A stretch of DNA of 64,000 nt. It comes from Pseudotabrizicola alkalilacus (GTDB taxonomy: Bacteria; Pseudomonadota; Alphaproteobacteria; Rhodobacterales; Rhodobacteraceae). Of the stretch, positions 36,844 through 46,372 are shown one piece after another. The stretch's first letter is position 1; every line of letters begins with the position of its first letter. The position numbers and the translations under genes were made by a program. The notes under the pieces were generated by a model that was not told where the DNA came from, did not search any database, and was given only the letters and a program-made list of their open reading frames with translations. Location of the stretch: assembly GCF_003443995.1 (NCBI RefSeq), contig NZ_QWEY01000013.1, forward strand, positions 1 through 64,000, written 5' to 3'.

Positions 36844-37871
36844 GGGTTTTCCCCCTGTTTTGCGTCTGGTGTTGTCTGGGTGACGGCCTGCCACAGCGTC
36901 AGCGCCGCCCGCGTCTCGGCCACGTCATGCACGCGGATCATCTGCACCCCCTGCGCCACGCCCGCCAGCGCGACGGCGATGCTGCCCGGCATCCGCTTTG
37001 CCGCGTCGTCTTCGCCGCTCAGCGTGCCGATGAACCGCTTGCGGCTGGCCCCCAGCAGGACCGGCAGGCCAAGACTGTGAAACAGGCTCAGCCGCGCCAG
37101 CAGCGCAAGGTTATGAGGAAGCGTCTTGCCAAAGCCGATGCCGGGGTCAATCGCGATCCGGTCGCGGGCAATGCCCGCCGCCTCGGCCTCGGCCACGCGG
37201 GCGGCCAGCGCGTCATACACATCGAGCAGCACATCGTCATATTCGGGCGCATCCTGCATCCGGTCGGGAGTCAGGATCGAATGCATCAGGATCACCGGCA
37301 CCCCAGCATTTGCCACCAGCCCCGCCATATCCGCATCAAACTGCAGCGCGGTCACGTCATTGACGATCCCCGCCCCGGCTTTCAACGCGGCGCGTGCCAC
37401 CGCCGCCTTGCGCGTGTCAATCGACACCGCCCGCTCGATCCCCGCCGCGCGCAGCGCCGCAATCACCGGAGCCGTGCGCGCGGTTTCCTCCTCGACCGAG
37501 ACCTCAACCGCGCCGGGCCGGGTGCTCTCGCCGCCGACATCCAGAATATCGGCCTGTGCCGCCATCGCGCGGGCCTGCATCATCGCGGCCTCGGGCTTCA
37601 GAAACAGACCGCCATCCGAAAAACTGTCGGGCGTGACGTTCAGAATGCCCATGAGCCGAGGCCGATCAAGGCTGAGCCCGGCAAAATCGGCGCGCGGAGA
37701 AAGCAGCGGCGACAGCAGGCTGGGCGGCGCCTCCGCTGCGGGCAGCACCACGGGCGCGCGGCCCCGCTCCAGAATTTCCACATGGGTAAAGCGGCACCAG
37801 CCCCCGGCAAGGGTCAGGGCATCACTCGGGCGGGCGGCATCCTGCAGCGGGATCGGGCGAAGGTATGTCAT
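36840..37871 (-). CDS. folP: Dihydropteroate synthase
   Basis: A 343-aa TIM-barrel enzyme that joins p-aminobenzoate to the pterin pyrophosphate, the step blocked by sulfonamides. Motifs: [46 protein letters not shown]-like [10 protein letters not shown], and GASRKRFIG. An N-terminal extension of ~70 residues precedes the barrel. It is coupled to glmM, and folB lies 45 bp upstream. Confidence 0.96.
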   Translation of the reverse strand: MTYLRPIPLQDAARPSDALTLAGGWCRFTHVEILERGRAPVVLPAAEAPPSLLSPLLSPRADFAGLSLDRPRLMGILNVTPDSFSDGGLFLKPEAAMMQARAMAAQADILDVGGESTRPGAVEVSVEEETARTAPVIAALRAAGIERAVSIDTRKAAVARAALKAGAGIVNDVTALQFDADMAGLVANAGVPVILMHSILTPDRMQDAPEYDDVLLDVYDALAARVAEAEAAGIARDRIAIDPGIGFGKTLPHNLALLARLSLFHSLGLPVLLGASRKRFIGTLSGEDDAAKRMPGSIAVALAGVAQGVQMIRVHDVAETRAALTLWQAVTQTTPDAKQGENP

Positions 37872-37916
37872 GCGCCCGGATTAGGCCCCAAACTGCCGGT
37901 TTGGCAAGCACATCGG

Positions 37917-38825
37917 TCAGCCCTGCTCGACCGGAACGCGGCTTCCCGCCGGAAGTGCAACATTCCCGTGAACGACCAGCGCCCGTGCCGCCATCTCTTC
38001 GGCAAGCCACAGCGCCAGCGCCACGGCGTCTGCCGATTTCGGGCCGTCCACCGCATCCAGCACCATCTTTGACGGGGCCCAGACCACGGTCTGCCCCCGC
38101 TTGATGGCCCAGTCGATCTCGGTCCGCGTCGCCACCACCACACAGCGCGGGTCGCGCGCGGCAAGGGTCCAGGCGTTTTGCTCGATCGCCAGCAGGTCAA
38201 TCCGGCGCTGCGTCGGGCGGTGCCCGGTCTGCGGGCGTGGGCCATCGGGCAGGCCCACGGTCACGATCAGCGGCGCACCGCGCGCGAGCAATCCGTCCAG
38301 CCGCGCTGACAGATCGCCCGTCGCCAGTGTGGCATTGTCCAGATGCACCACCAGCGGATGCACCGCTGATTCCAGCCCGTCCTGTCCCACCACCCGCAGC
38401 GGCACCTCGGCGCGGCTGCGCACAATCTCGACCCCCAGCTTGTAGGGGCCAATATCCAGCTTTTCGATCCGCACAAACGCCCGCATCGCCTGCGGCTCGG
38501 CCAGAATCCGCTCTGCCACCCGTTCGGCAAGCGTTTCCAGCAGGTTCAGCCGTTCGGCCGCCAGTTCATGCGCGATGGCCCAGGTGATCCGGTCATAGGA
38601 CAGGATCCGGTCCACATCATCATTCAGCGGTGCGCTGACCGGGGCCACCTCAACCACCACGTTGAACATGACGCGCTGTTTGTGGCCGCGTTCCTGCTGG
38701 AACGCGCCGATATCCACCTCGACCACATGATCGCGCAGCGAAATCCGGTCACGCGGGTCGGCACTGGCCGAGGCCTGGCTGCGCTCTTCCGGATGGGCAA
38801 AGGCGAGGCGGATGTCGCTGGTCAT
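37917..38825 (-). CDS. folB: Dihydroneopterin aldolase fused to an extra C-terminal domain
   Basis: A 302-aa protein. Residues ~25-140 fit dihydroneopterin aldolase (GAFQQERGHKQRVMFNV; LSYDRITWAI; LLETLAERVAERIL; the conserved Lys in VRIEKLDIG). The enzyme releases 6-hydroxymethyl-dihydropterin, the folP precursor. Residues ~180-302 are extra: ordinary FolB is about 120 aa. The segment VVWAPSKMVLDAVDGPKSADAVALALWLAEE resembles the end of amino-acid-kinase-like domains. That resemblance is a weak impression. ATG at 38825 is chosen. Confidence 0.87.
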   Translation of the reverse strand: MTSDIRLAFAHPEERSQASASADPRDRISLRDHVVEVDIGAFQQERGHKQRVMFNVVVEVAPVSAPLNDDVDRILSYDRITWAIAHELAAERLNLLETLAERVAERILAEPQAMRAFVRIEKLDIGPYKLGVEIVRSRAEVPLRVVGQDGLESAVHPLVVHLDNATLATGDLSARLDGLLARGAPLIVTVGLPDGPRPQTGHRPTQRRIDLLAIEQNAWTLAARDPRCVVVATRTEIDWAIKRGQTVVWAPSKMVLDAVDGPKSADAVALALWLAEEMAARALVVHGNVALPAGSRVPVEQG

Positions 38826-38931
38826 ATGGCCCCCCAATGGCCCAAAAGGATCGGGGGCAGGTTACACCCTACCCCCGCATCCGATAGCCCTATGCCGACA
38901 TCAGGCGCAAGGCCCGCGACATGGTGTCAGC

Positions 38932-39633
38932 TCAGGCACCGGGCTGGCGGTAGAACAGATGGGCCCCGATGGCCGCCGTGCGCGGAAAGCGGTGCGCCCA
39001 ACGCGGGTTCACCGCGCGGGTGTGAAAATGCGTGGCCCCGGCGGTCAGCCCGCGCGGTGCGCCGTTCAGCATGATCGCCGCAATCCGGCCGGCTTTGTCG
39101 GCGGCCTGACGGTCGCGCATCACATCGCTGTTGCCGTCGCAGACATAGCTGAACTGGCATCCGCCGCCGCCGCCTTGCTGCACCACACCACAGACCGAAC
39201 TGGGATATTCGCGGCTTTCGACCCGGTTCAGGATCACCTCGGCCACGGCGAACTGGCCTTTCAGGCTTTCGCCGCGCGCCTCGAAATACAGCGCCTGCTG
39301 CAGGCATTGCCATTGCGCATCGCCTTTGGGGGCCGGCTGCGCGGCAAGGAAAGAGTCTTCATAGCGGATCAGCACGGGCTGCGCGGGTTCGACCGACTTG
39401 GCCGCAGCGCCCGTCTGCTTCACCGGCTTTGCCGGTCCGGTCGCCAGCGCCGCCAGACGATCCTGCGGCACCGCGCCCACCGTCGCATGTTCTGCCCCCA
39501 TGAGAGAGGCGATCTGTTCAGCCATGCCCAGATCCGGGCTGTTGGACTGGCTCACCGTCACATCGGCGAAGGCCGCTCCACCCGTGGCACTGACTGCCAC
39601 CGCAGCCGAGGCCAAGATTTGTCGCAAGCGCAT
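38932..39633 (-). CDS. SleB-like cell-wall hydrolase
   Basis: A 233-aa secreted protein. The signal ends near AFA at residue ~23. The C-terminal hydrolase domain has QALYFEARGESLKGQFAVAE with the presumed catalytic Glu, then LNRVESREYPSSVCGVV and CQFSYVCDG. This matches the SleB/Hydrolase_2 family of lytic transglycosylase-like cortex enzymes, present in non-spore-forming alphaproteobacteria too. It would cut peptidoglycan in the periplasm. Confidence 0.9.
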   Translation of the reverse strand: MRLRQILASAAVAVSATGGAAFADVTVSQSNSPDLGMAEQIASLMGAEHATVGAVPQDRLAALATGPAKPVKQTGAAAKSVEPAQPVLIRYEDSFLAAQPAPKGDAQWQCLQQALYFEARGESLKGQFAVAEVILNRVESREYPSSVCGVVQQGGGGGCQFSYVCDGNSDVMRDRQAADKAGRIAAIMLNGAPRGLTAGATHFHTRAVNPRWAHRFPRTAAIGAHLFYRQPGA

Positions 39634-39852
39634 TGTCTTGTGTTCCGTTCTGTTGCCTGAAGCTGCACGCCCCCGTGAACATCACGGAACCGTGCAACAG
39701 CCGCCGGGCATAAAGCAGAGAACGGGGTTGAGTCTACCTATGTATCAAAAATGCAACGCTTTCGCGTCACTTATCGGCGGAATTTCGCGCACAACTTAAG
39801 AGATCAGATGAGGAAAGCCGCGCAGCCACATGATATTGTGTCTTTTTTCCGT

Positions 39853-42408
39853 TTATCCACAACGATCCTTGAGTGCCAGATGGGCCGCCGCCAACCGTGC
39901 CAGGGGAACACGATACGGTGAACAGGACACATAATCGAACCCGGCCTTGCGGCAAAAGGCGATTGATTCGGGGTTGCCGCCATGTTCACCACAGATCGAA
40001 ACCGTCAGATCTGCCCGCGTCTTGCGCCCGCGCTCTGCCCCGATAAGCAGCAATTCCCCCACGCCATCCACATCCAGAATGTGGAACGGATCTTCGGGGA
40101 ACACGCCCTGCTGCACATAGGTGTTCATGAACCGCCCGGCATCGTCGCGCGACAGGCCATAGGTCATCTGGGTCAGGTCATTGGTGCCGAAGGACAAGAA
40201 TGCCGCATGTTGTGCGATCTCGCCCGCACGCAGCGCGGCGCGCGGGGTTTCCACCATCACCCCCAGTTTATAGGCAAAATCCCGCCCCGCCTTGACCCGC
40301 ACCGCCGCCGCGACAGCATCAACGCGGGTTTTCACCAGCTCCACCTCGCGCCGGGCGCTGACCAGCGGGATCATGATCTCCGGCACCACAGCCGCGCCAC
40401 GCCGCGCCACCTCGACCGTGGCCTCAAAGATCGCCTGCGCCTGCATGTCGTAGATCTCGGGCAGGACCACCCCCAGCCGCACGCCGCGCATGCCCAGCAT
40501 CGGGTTGAACTCGGTCAGCGCCTCGGCCCGCCGCGTCACCTCTGACAGCGGCTTGTCCAGCGCCTCGGCCAGCTCGCGCAGACCCTCCCGGCTGTGCGGC
40601 AGGAATTCATGCAAGGGCGGGTCGAACAGACGGATGCAGACCGGCAACCCGGCCATGATTTCAAACAGTTGCACAAAATCGGCACGCTGCATCGGGAGCA
40701 GACGCGCCAGCGAGGCCGCGCGGTCCTCCGATGTATCGGCAAAGATCATCTCGCGCATCGCGACCAGACGATCCTCCTCGAAAAACATGTGCTCGGTCCG
40801 GCACAGCCCGATGCCCTGCGCCGCAAACTGCCGCGCGGTGGCGGCATCGGCAGGGGTGTCGGCATTGGCGCGCACGCCAATATCGCGGAACTCATCGGCC
40901 CAGCCCAACAGGGTCTGGAAATGGCTGTCCAGCGCCGGGGCCAGCATATCGACCGCACCGGCCAGCACCTGCCCGGTGGTGCCATCGACCGTGATCACAT
41001 CGCCTTCGCCAAAGCTGCGGCCATTGGCCTGAACGCGCTTGTTCTTGGCATCTAAGCGAAGATCGGCCCCGACCACGCAAGGCAGCCCCAACCCGCGTGC
41101 AATCACCGCCGCATGGCTGGTCACGCCGCCGCGTTCGGTCAGCACGCCCGCCGCCGAATGCATGCCGCGGATGTCTTCGGGCGCGGTCTCGCGCCGCACC
41201 AGAATGCAAGGCTCGCCCCGCGCCGCACTGGCCTGTGCCGCATGGCTGGAAAACACGATCCGCCCCACCGCCGCCCCCGGACTGGCGGCAATGCCGCGCG
41301 CAATCACATCGCGGGTGCCGCGCGGATCGACCTGCGGGTGCAGCAGTTCCGTCAAGGCGCGCGGTTCCACCCGCAGCACCGCCTCTTCACGCGGAATCAC
41401 CCCGTCGGTCGCCAGCGCCACCGCAATGCGCAGCCCCGCGCGGGCCGAGCGTTGAACCCGCACCGCATCCAGCACCGCCAGACGGCCATCCTCGATGGTG
41501 AACTCGATCTGCATTTCCTCACGCAGGCGCGCCCGGCAAGCGGTGCCGTGGCGGATCAGATCGGCGACCAGACCGGGCGCGATATCCTCCAGCGAGGGGC
41601 CGCGCGCATCATGGGTCAGAAACATCGCCTGGGGCGCTTTCAGCGCATCACGGCCCTGCCCTTGGCCCAGATAGCGGCCGGTCACCTGCGGCTCACCCGT
41701 CACCGGATCGACAAACTGCACCACGCCCGAGCCGGAAATCCCCTGCCCCAGCCCCTGCGCCATCGCCTGCACCACCAGCCCCAGCGGCGCATCCACCGGC
41801 GCGCCCTTGGCCTGCCGCAAGAGCCGCGCCGTCGTGCCCTCCCAGGCGCGGGCCATCGAGCGCAGCACTTCCGAGAGCTGCCGCGCCGGGTCTTGCGGAA
41901 ATTCCTCATCCATTTCCGTGGCATAGACCTGCAACGCCGCCGTCACCGCCTCGGGCGAGGGCGCAGTTGCGGCAAACATATCCGGGTCCAGCCGCGCGAC
42001 ATGGGTGGCATAGGATTGCACAAAGCGCAGATAGATCGCATCCGCCGCCTGCTGGCCATGCCGGGCCGCCAGCTCGCGATGCCGCTCCGCGTTCAGCCCG
42101 ATGTTGAGCACGGTCGCAGGCCCGCCCCAATCGGGATTTTCAGGCGAAGGCCGGACCGAGATCAGCGGGGCCGCGCCGAAATGCGCAAGGATCGCCGCAC
42201 AATCCACCGGCGTACCTGCCGCAATCGCCCGCACCGTCAGCGCCGGCAGCGCCACGGTCTGCGGCACCGGCAGCTCCAGCCGCACCAGCCGTTGCAGACA
42301 CTTTGCCCGCCAGCCATGCGCCGCCCGGTCAATGCGGGCGGTCGGCGTGACTTCGGCAAAGGCGACCATGGGGTCGCTGGCAATCGTGGCGGCATCAAGT
42401 TTCTGCAC
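39853..42408 (-). CDS. ppdK: Pyruvate phosphate dikinase-like protein
   Basis: An 851-aa three-domain protein. The middle swivelling domain has the catalytic His in RGGVTSHAAVIARGLGLPC. The C-terminal PEP/pyruvate barrel has GIGLCRTEHMFF, NPMLGMRGVRLG, SFGTNDLTQMTYGLSRDD and ICGEHGG. The N-terminal nucleotide-binding domain is short and divergent: no GGKGANLAEM motif is seen, and the usual QGED region reads QGRD. So interconversion of pyruvate and PEP is likely by family, but ATP use is uncertain. The start is GTG at 42408 (AAGGA 8 nt upstream). Confidence 0.85.
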   Translation of the reverse strand: MQKLDAATIASDPMVAFAEVTPTARIDRAAHGWRAKCLQRLVRLELPVPQTVALPALTVRAIAAGTPVDCAAILAHFGAAPLISVRPSPENPDWGGPATVLNIGLNAERHRELAARHGQQAADAIYLRFVQSYATHVARLDPDMFAATAPSPEAVTAALQVYATEMDEEFPQDPARQLSEVLRSMARAWEGTTARLLRQAKGAPVDAPLGLVVQAMAQGLGQGISGSGVVQFVDPVTGEPQVTGRYLGQGQGRDALKAPQAMFLTHDARGPSLEDIAPGLVADLIRHGTACRARLREEMQIEFTIEDGRLAVLDAVRVQRSARAGLRIAVALATDGVIPREEAVLRVEPRALTELLHPQVDPRGTRDVIARGIAASPGAAVGRIVFSSHAAQASAARGEPCILVRRETAPEDIRGMHSAAGVLTERGGVTSHAAVIARGLGLPCVVGADLRLDAKNKRVQANGRSFGEGDVITVDGTTGQVLAGAVDMLAPALDSHFQTLLGWADEFRDIGVRANADTPADAATARQFAAQGIGLCRTEHMFFEEDRLVAMREMIFADTSEDRAASLARLLPMQRADFVQLFEIMAGLPVCIRLFDPPLHEFLPHSREGLRELAEALDKPLSEVTRRAEALTEFNPMLGMRGVRLGVVLPEIYDMQAQAIFEATVEVARRGAAVVPEIMIPLVSARREVELVKTRVDAVAAAVRVKAGRDFAYKLGVMVETPRAALRAGEIAQHAAFLSFGTNDLTQMTYGLSRDDAGRFMNTYVQQGVFPEDPFHILDVDGVGELLLIGAERGRKTRADLTVSICGEHGGNPESIAFCRKAGFDYVSCSPYRVPLARLAAAHLALKDRCG

Positions 42409-42503
42409 TGCGGCATTCCTTCTTCTGCGCCGACACTACACCGATTCCGGGGTCAGGCAAGCGCCTCTCGGATCAAGGGTGCGCGGCGTGCCGATGTGGA
42501 AAA

Positions 42504-42569
42504 GGGGGGCTTCCGCCCCCCTCGTCGCTTCGCTCCTCACCCCCTGAGGATATTTGTCGACAGAAAATG
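42504..42569 (-). terminator. Composite intergenic repeat with hairpin after glyS
   Basis: Immediately after the glyS stop, the minus strand reads ATTTTCTGTCGACAAATATC, then GGGGGTGAGGAGCGAAGCGA and a GGGGGGC-GGAA-GCCCCCC hairpin followed by TTTT. The 22-bp arm lies at 42548-42569 and the hairpin at 42504-42521. The T-run makes it a likely terminator. Confidence 0.82.
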
Positions 42570-44732
42570 TCAGCCGTCGAGTTTGGTCAGGTCGGCCACC
42601 GACAGGCAGATGGTGCGGATCCGGTGCAACAGGTTCAAGCGGTTACGGCGCACGATCTGGTTGTCAGAGTTGATCTGGGTCGCGGTGAAAAAGGCGTCGA
42701 TCGGCGCGCGCAAGGTGGCCATCGCCTGCATGGCCTGCGCAAAGTCCTCGGCCTTCATCGCCGGGGAGATGGTCTGTTCCGCTGCGTCGAGGGCCGCGAA
42801 CAGCGCGCGTTCCTCATCGGTCTCGGCGAATTTCGGGTCAGCGCCGAAGGAGTATTCCACGCCGTCCTTTTGCTCCGCCTGGGTCAGAATGTTGCTGGCG
42901 CGCTTATAGCCCTGCACGAGGTTGGCCCCGTCTTCGGTCTGCAGCGTGGCCTGCAATGCGGTGGCGCGCTTGACCAGCAGGGTCAGGTCATCATTGCCGG
43001 GCATGGCGAGGCATGCGTCGATCACATCGTGACGGATGCCCTGGTCTTTGAGGAAGACTTTGAGGCGGTCGTGGAAGAAGGCGAGGAGGTCCATTGCGAT
43101 CGCGCCACTTTCACTTTCGAAAGATGCGCGCGTGGCATTCATGTCGATGGGGCTGTCCGGATCAAAGGTACTATCAAGCGCTCCACTTCGGAATTTATCC
43201 CAAAGATTACGCTGTATTTGAGCACCCAAGATGTTGGCGAGTCCACCCCGTACCCCATTCCCCAACACCAACCTCAACACCCCCAACGCCGCGCGACGCA
43301 GCGCAAACGGGTCTTTTGACCCTGTGGGTTTCTCGTCAATCGCCCAGAAGCCGGTCAGCGTGTCGATCTTGTCGGCCAGTGCGACCGCGACCGAGACCGG
43401 GTCGGTCGGCACAGCGTCTGACGGCCCCAGCGGCGAATAGTGGTCGCGGGCGGCGTTCGCCACCGCGTCCACTTCGCCGGCCTCGCGGGCGTAGTACATG
43501 CCCATCAGCCCCTGCAATTCGGGGAACTCGCCGACCATCGCCGAGCGCAGGTCGAGCTTTGCCAGCTTGGCCGCGCGTTCCGCCACATCGGCATCGGCCC
43601 CGACCATCGGCGCGATTTCGCGCGCCAGTGCCGCGATGCGGGCAATCCGGTCGGCCTGTGAACCAAGTTTGTTGTGGAAGGTGACCGCTTTCAGCCCCTC
43701 TTCCCACTCACCCATCCCCGCCTTCGCAACGCGCAGGTCATTCTCCCAGAAGAATTTCGCATCCGACAGCCGGGCGGCCAGAACCTTCTGGTTGCCCTTC
43801 AGGATCGTCTCGCCATGGTCGGCGGTGACGGTGTTGGCGACGGTCACAAACCCCTCGATCCGGCCCGTCTTCGGGTTGCGGACGGAAAAGAACTTCTGAT
43901 GCTCCTTCATCGAGGTCTGCAGGACTTCCGCAGGCAGGCCAAGGAAATCATCGGCAATGCGGCCCATCAGCGGCACCGGCCATTCGACCAGCCCCGCCAC
44001 TTCCGTGAGCAAGCCCTTGTCCTCGACCAGCTCCATCCCGGCGGCAAAGGCCAGGGTCTGCGCCTCGGCCCAGATCGCCGCTTCGCGTTCGGCAGAGTCC
44101 AGAATGACATGGGCGCGCTTGAGCTTTGCCGCGTAATCCTCGAAAGACGTTACAGAAAACGCCCCCGGCGACAGGAAGCGGTGGCCGCGTGTGGTGTTGC
44201 CCGACACGATGCCGTCAACGGTCAATGGCACCACCTCGGCGCCACCCTCATCGGACATGAGGCACAGGATGGAATGCAGCGGCCGCACCCAGCGCAAAGA
44301 CCCGTTGCCCCAGCGCATCGACTTTGGCCACGGGAAAGTGCGGATCGTGGCTTCCAGCACTTCGGCGATAATCTCCGGCGCTTTGCGGCCCGGTTTCTCG
44401 ATCACCGCAAAGTAGACCTCGCCCTTTTTGTCGGCGCGCTTTTCTAAGCGATCCAGCGTGAGGCCGGTGGAGCGCAAAAACCCCTCCACCGCCGCCGGAG
44501 GAGCGGAGACATTCGGCCCCTTGCGTTCCTCGCGCACGGCGCGGCTTTCCGCACTCAGCCCTTCTACCGCAAGGGTCAACCGGCGCGGGGTCGAAAACGC
44601 CCCGGCAGAGGCATAGGTCAGCCCCGCCTCGACCAGACCATCGGTCACCAGTTTTTGCAGGTCAACGCGAGCGCGGGCCTGCATGCGGGCGGGGATTTCC
44701 TCGGAAAACAGCTCGATCAGCAGATCAGACAT
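42570..44732 (-). CDS. glyS: Glycine-tRNA ligase beta subunit
   Basis: A 720-aa subunit of the alpha2beta2 glycyl-tRNA synthetase. The start (MSDLLIELFSEEIPARMQ) and the HRFLSPG, SMKEHQKFF, SDAKFFWENDL and GSKDPFALRRAALGVLRL blocks are family hallmarks. It lies 4 bp beyond the DUF6446 stop. An AT-richer stretch at about 43106-43240 encodes AQIQRNLWDKFRSGALDSTF and following residues, a local insertion before the LLAFFHDRLKV block. Confidence 0.97.
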   Translation of the reverse strand: MSDLLIELFSEEIPARMQARARVDLQKLVTDGLVEAGLTYASAGAFSTPRRLTLAVEGLSAESRAVREERKGPNVSAPPAAVEGFLRSTGLTLDRLEKRADKKGEVYFAVIEKPGRKAPEIIAEVLEATIRTFPWPKSMRWGNGSLRWVRPLHSILCLMSDEGGAEVVPLTVDGIVSGNTTRGHRFLSPGAFSVTSFEDYAAKLKRAHVILDSAEREAAIWAEAQTLAFAAGMELVEDKGLLTEVAGLVEWPVPLMGRIADDFLGLPAEVLQTSMKEHQKFFSVRNPKTGRIEGFVTVANTVTADHGETILKGNQKVLAARLSDAKFFWENDLRVAKAGMGEWEEGLKAVTFHNKLGSQADRIARIAALAREIAPMVGADADVAERAAKLAKLDLRSAMVGEFPELQGLMGMYYAREAGEVDAVANAARDHYSPLGPSDAVPTDPVSVAVALADKIDTLTGFWAIDEKPTGSKDPFALRRAALGVLRLVLGNGVRGGLANILGAQIQRNLWDKFRSGALDSTFDPDSPIDMNATRASFESESGAIAMDLLAFFHDRLKVFLKDQGIRHDVIDACLAMPGNDDLTLLVKRATALQATLQTEDGANLVQGYKRASNILTQAEQKDGVEYSFGADPKFAETDEERALFAALDAAEQTISPAMKAEDFAQAMQAMATLRAPIDAFFTATQINSDNQIVRRNRLNLLHRIRTICLSVADLTKLDG

Positions 44733-44736
44733 CGGA

Positions 44737-45210
44737 TCAATCCTCGGCAGCGGGGTTCAACTGATGCCAGGCAAAGGCCCGGCCATCGGGAAAGACGGCG
44801 ACCACACGGTCGATATCGGCGGCAACGCCCGCTTGCGACAGAAAGGCAAGCGCCTCGCCCCGCTCCAGCGCGGTGCCGATTTCCACAGCGTCAAAGCAGT
44901 CAAACCAGCCGGGCGCGACCAACGGTGTAGCGCCGTCATAGGCGACATAGGTTTCCGACAACATCGCCTGCGTCATCGGCGTGGTGAAACAGGCGCGGAA
45001 CCGCAGCGGGCTGCTGTCGGCGTCAATGCCGGTGACGCCTTCGGCCAGGATCGGCTCGGGCTGACCGGATTCAATCGTGGTCAGGGTGATTTCCTGCCCC
45101 GGGGTGAAGCTGACCGGCGCGTAGAACGCGTATTCCTGCTGATACCAGACCCCTACTCCGGCCAAAATTGCTGATATCACGATCGCCCCCGCTGCTATCT
45201 TGCCGTTCAT
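44737..45210 (-). CDS. DUF6446-like membrane-anchored protein
   Basis: A 157-aa protein with one N-terminal helix ([19 protein letters not shown]) and a periplasmic domain ([44 protein letters not shown]). I recall this as DUF6446, found between glyQ and glyS in Rhodobacterales. It overlaps glyQ by 4 bp and ends 4 bp before glyS. Function is unknown. Confidence 0.78.
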   Translation of the reverse strand: MNGKIAAGAIVISAILAGVGVWYQQEYAFYAPVSFTPGQEITLTTIESGQPEPILAEGVTGIDADSSPLRFRACFTTPMTQAMLSETYVAYDGATPLVAPGWFDCFDAVEIGTALERGEALAFLSQAGVAADIDRVVAVFPDGRAFAWHQLNPAAED

Positions 45211-46175
45211 GCCACCGCCTCGGCCGCATCCGCGCCCGCTTCGGTCTGGCGGAAGGCATCGGCGCATTTCTTCGCCAGCGCCCGCACCCGCCCGATATAG
45301 GCCTGCCGCTCGGTGACAGAGATCACGCCGCGCGCGTCAAGCAGGTTGAACAGATGGCTGGCCTTGATGCACTGGTCATAGGCCGGATGCGCCATGATGA
45401 TGCGCTTGCCGGTTTTCGGGTCGTCGGGGGCAAAGGCCAGCAGACGGTCACATTCCGCCTCGGCATCCTCGAAATGGCGCAAGAGCTGCGCGGTGTCGGC
45501 GCCGTCGAAGTTGTGGCGCGAGTATTCCTCTTCGGTCTGGCGGAAGATGTCGCCATAGCTCAGCGGGATCGGCGCTGCGGGGTCGTTGAACGGCATCGTC
45601 ATCACATGGTCGATGCCCAGCACATACATCGCCAGACGTTCCAGCCCGTAAGTCAGCTCTCCGCTGACCGGGCGGCAGTCATGGCCGCCGACCTGCTGGA
45701 AATAGGTGAACTGGCTCACCTCCATGCCATCGCACCACACTTCCCAGCCCAGACCCCAGGCACCCAGCGTGGGGGATTCCCAGTCATCCTCGACAAAGCG
45801 GATGTCATGCAGGGCGGGGTCAAGGCCGATGGCGCGCAACGAGCCCAGATACAGCTCCTGCAGGTCCGGCGGCGAGGGTTTGATGATCACCTGATACTGG
45901 TAATAATGCTGCAACCGGTTCGGGTTTTCGCCATAGCGCCCGTCGGTCGGCCGGCGTGAGGGCTGAACGTAAGCCGCAGCCCAGGGCTTTGTGCCCAGCG
46001 ACCGCAGCGTGGTGGCCGGGTGAAAGGTGCCCGCCCCCACCTCCATGTCATAGGGTTGCAGGATCGCGCAGCCTTTGGCCGCCCAATAGGACTGCAACCG
46101 CAGGATAATCTCCTGAAAGGAGCGTGGTGCCGTGATCGTCGCCGGTTCCGCGCCTGCGCGCTGACTGTCTGACAT
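45207..46175 (-). CDS. glyQ: Glycine-tRNA ligase alpha subunit
   Basis: A 322-aa catalytic subunit of class II synthetase type. Signature blocks: [58 protein letters not shown] and [22 protein letters not shown] at 46175 has AAAGGGG ~10 nt upstream; a GTG at 46196 is in frame but lies before that site. It starts a glyQ - DUF6446 - glyS operon. Confidence 0.97.
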   Translation of the reverse strand: MSDSQRAGAEPATITAPRSFQEIILRLQSYWAAKGCAILQPYDMEVGAGTFHPATTLRSLGTKPWAAAYVQPSRRPTDGRYGENPNRLQHYYQYQVIIKPSPPDLQELYLGSLRAIGLDPALHDIRFVEDDWESPTLGAWGLGWEVWCDGMEVSQFTYFQQVGGHDCRPVSGELTYGLERLAMYVLGIDHVMTMPFNDPAAPIPLSYGDIFRQTEEEYSRHNFDGADTAQLLRHFEDAEAECDRLLAFAPDDPKTGKRIIMAHPAYDQCIKASHLFNLLDARGVISVTERQAYIGRVRALAKKCADAFRQTEAGADAAEAVA

Positions 46176-46372
46176 GATGGTGACCCCTTTGGGCACGTAA
46201 AACCCTTGAAATGCCCGGCTGTCATAGGCAAGAGGCTCGGCAGGGTCAATGCGCCGCCGCGTGCCTGTTTGGCGCAGGCGGTGGTGCGGGGGCCGGTGCT
46301 GTGGGGAAACCCCGTGCCAGAGTCAAAGGTGTGCCGTCCGGGTGGCGGAGTGTGGGAAGCGGAAGGAACGGA

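Noticed and set aside
35440-37080. 546-codon plus-strand frame opposite glmM and folP
   Set aside because: Shadow of GC-rich coding on the other strand; crosses the overlap of two real genes.
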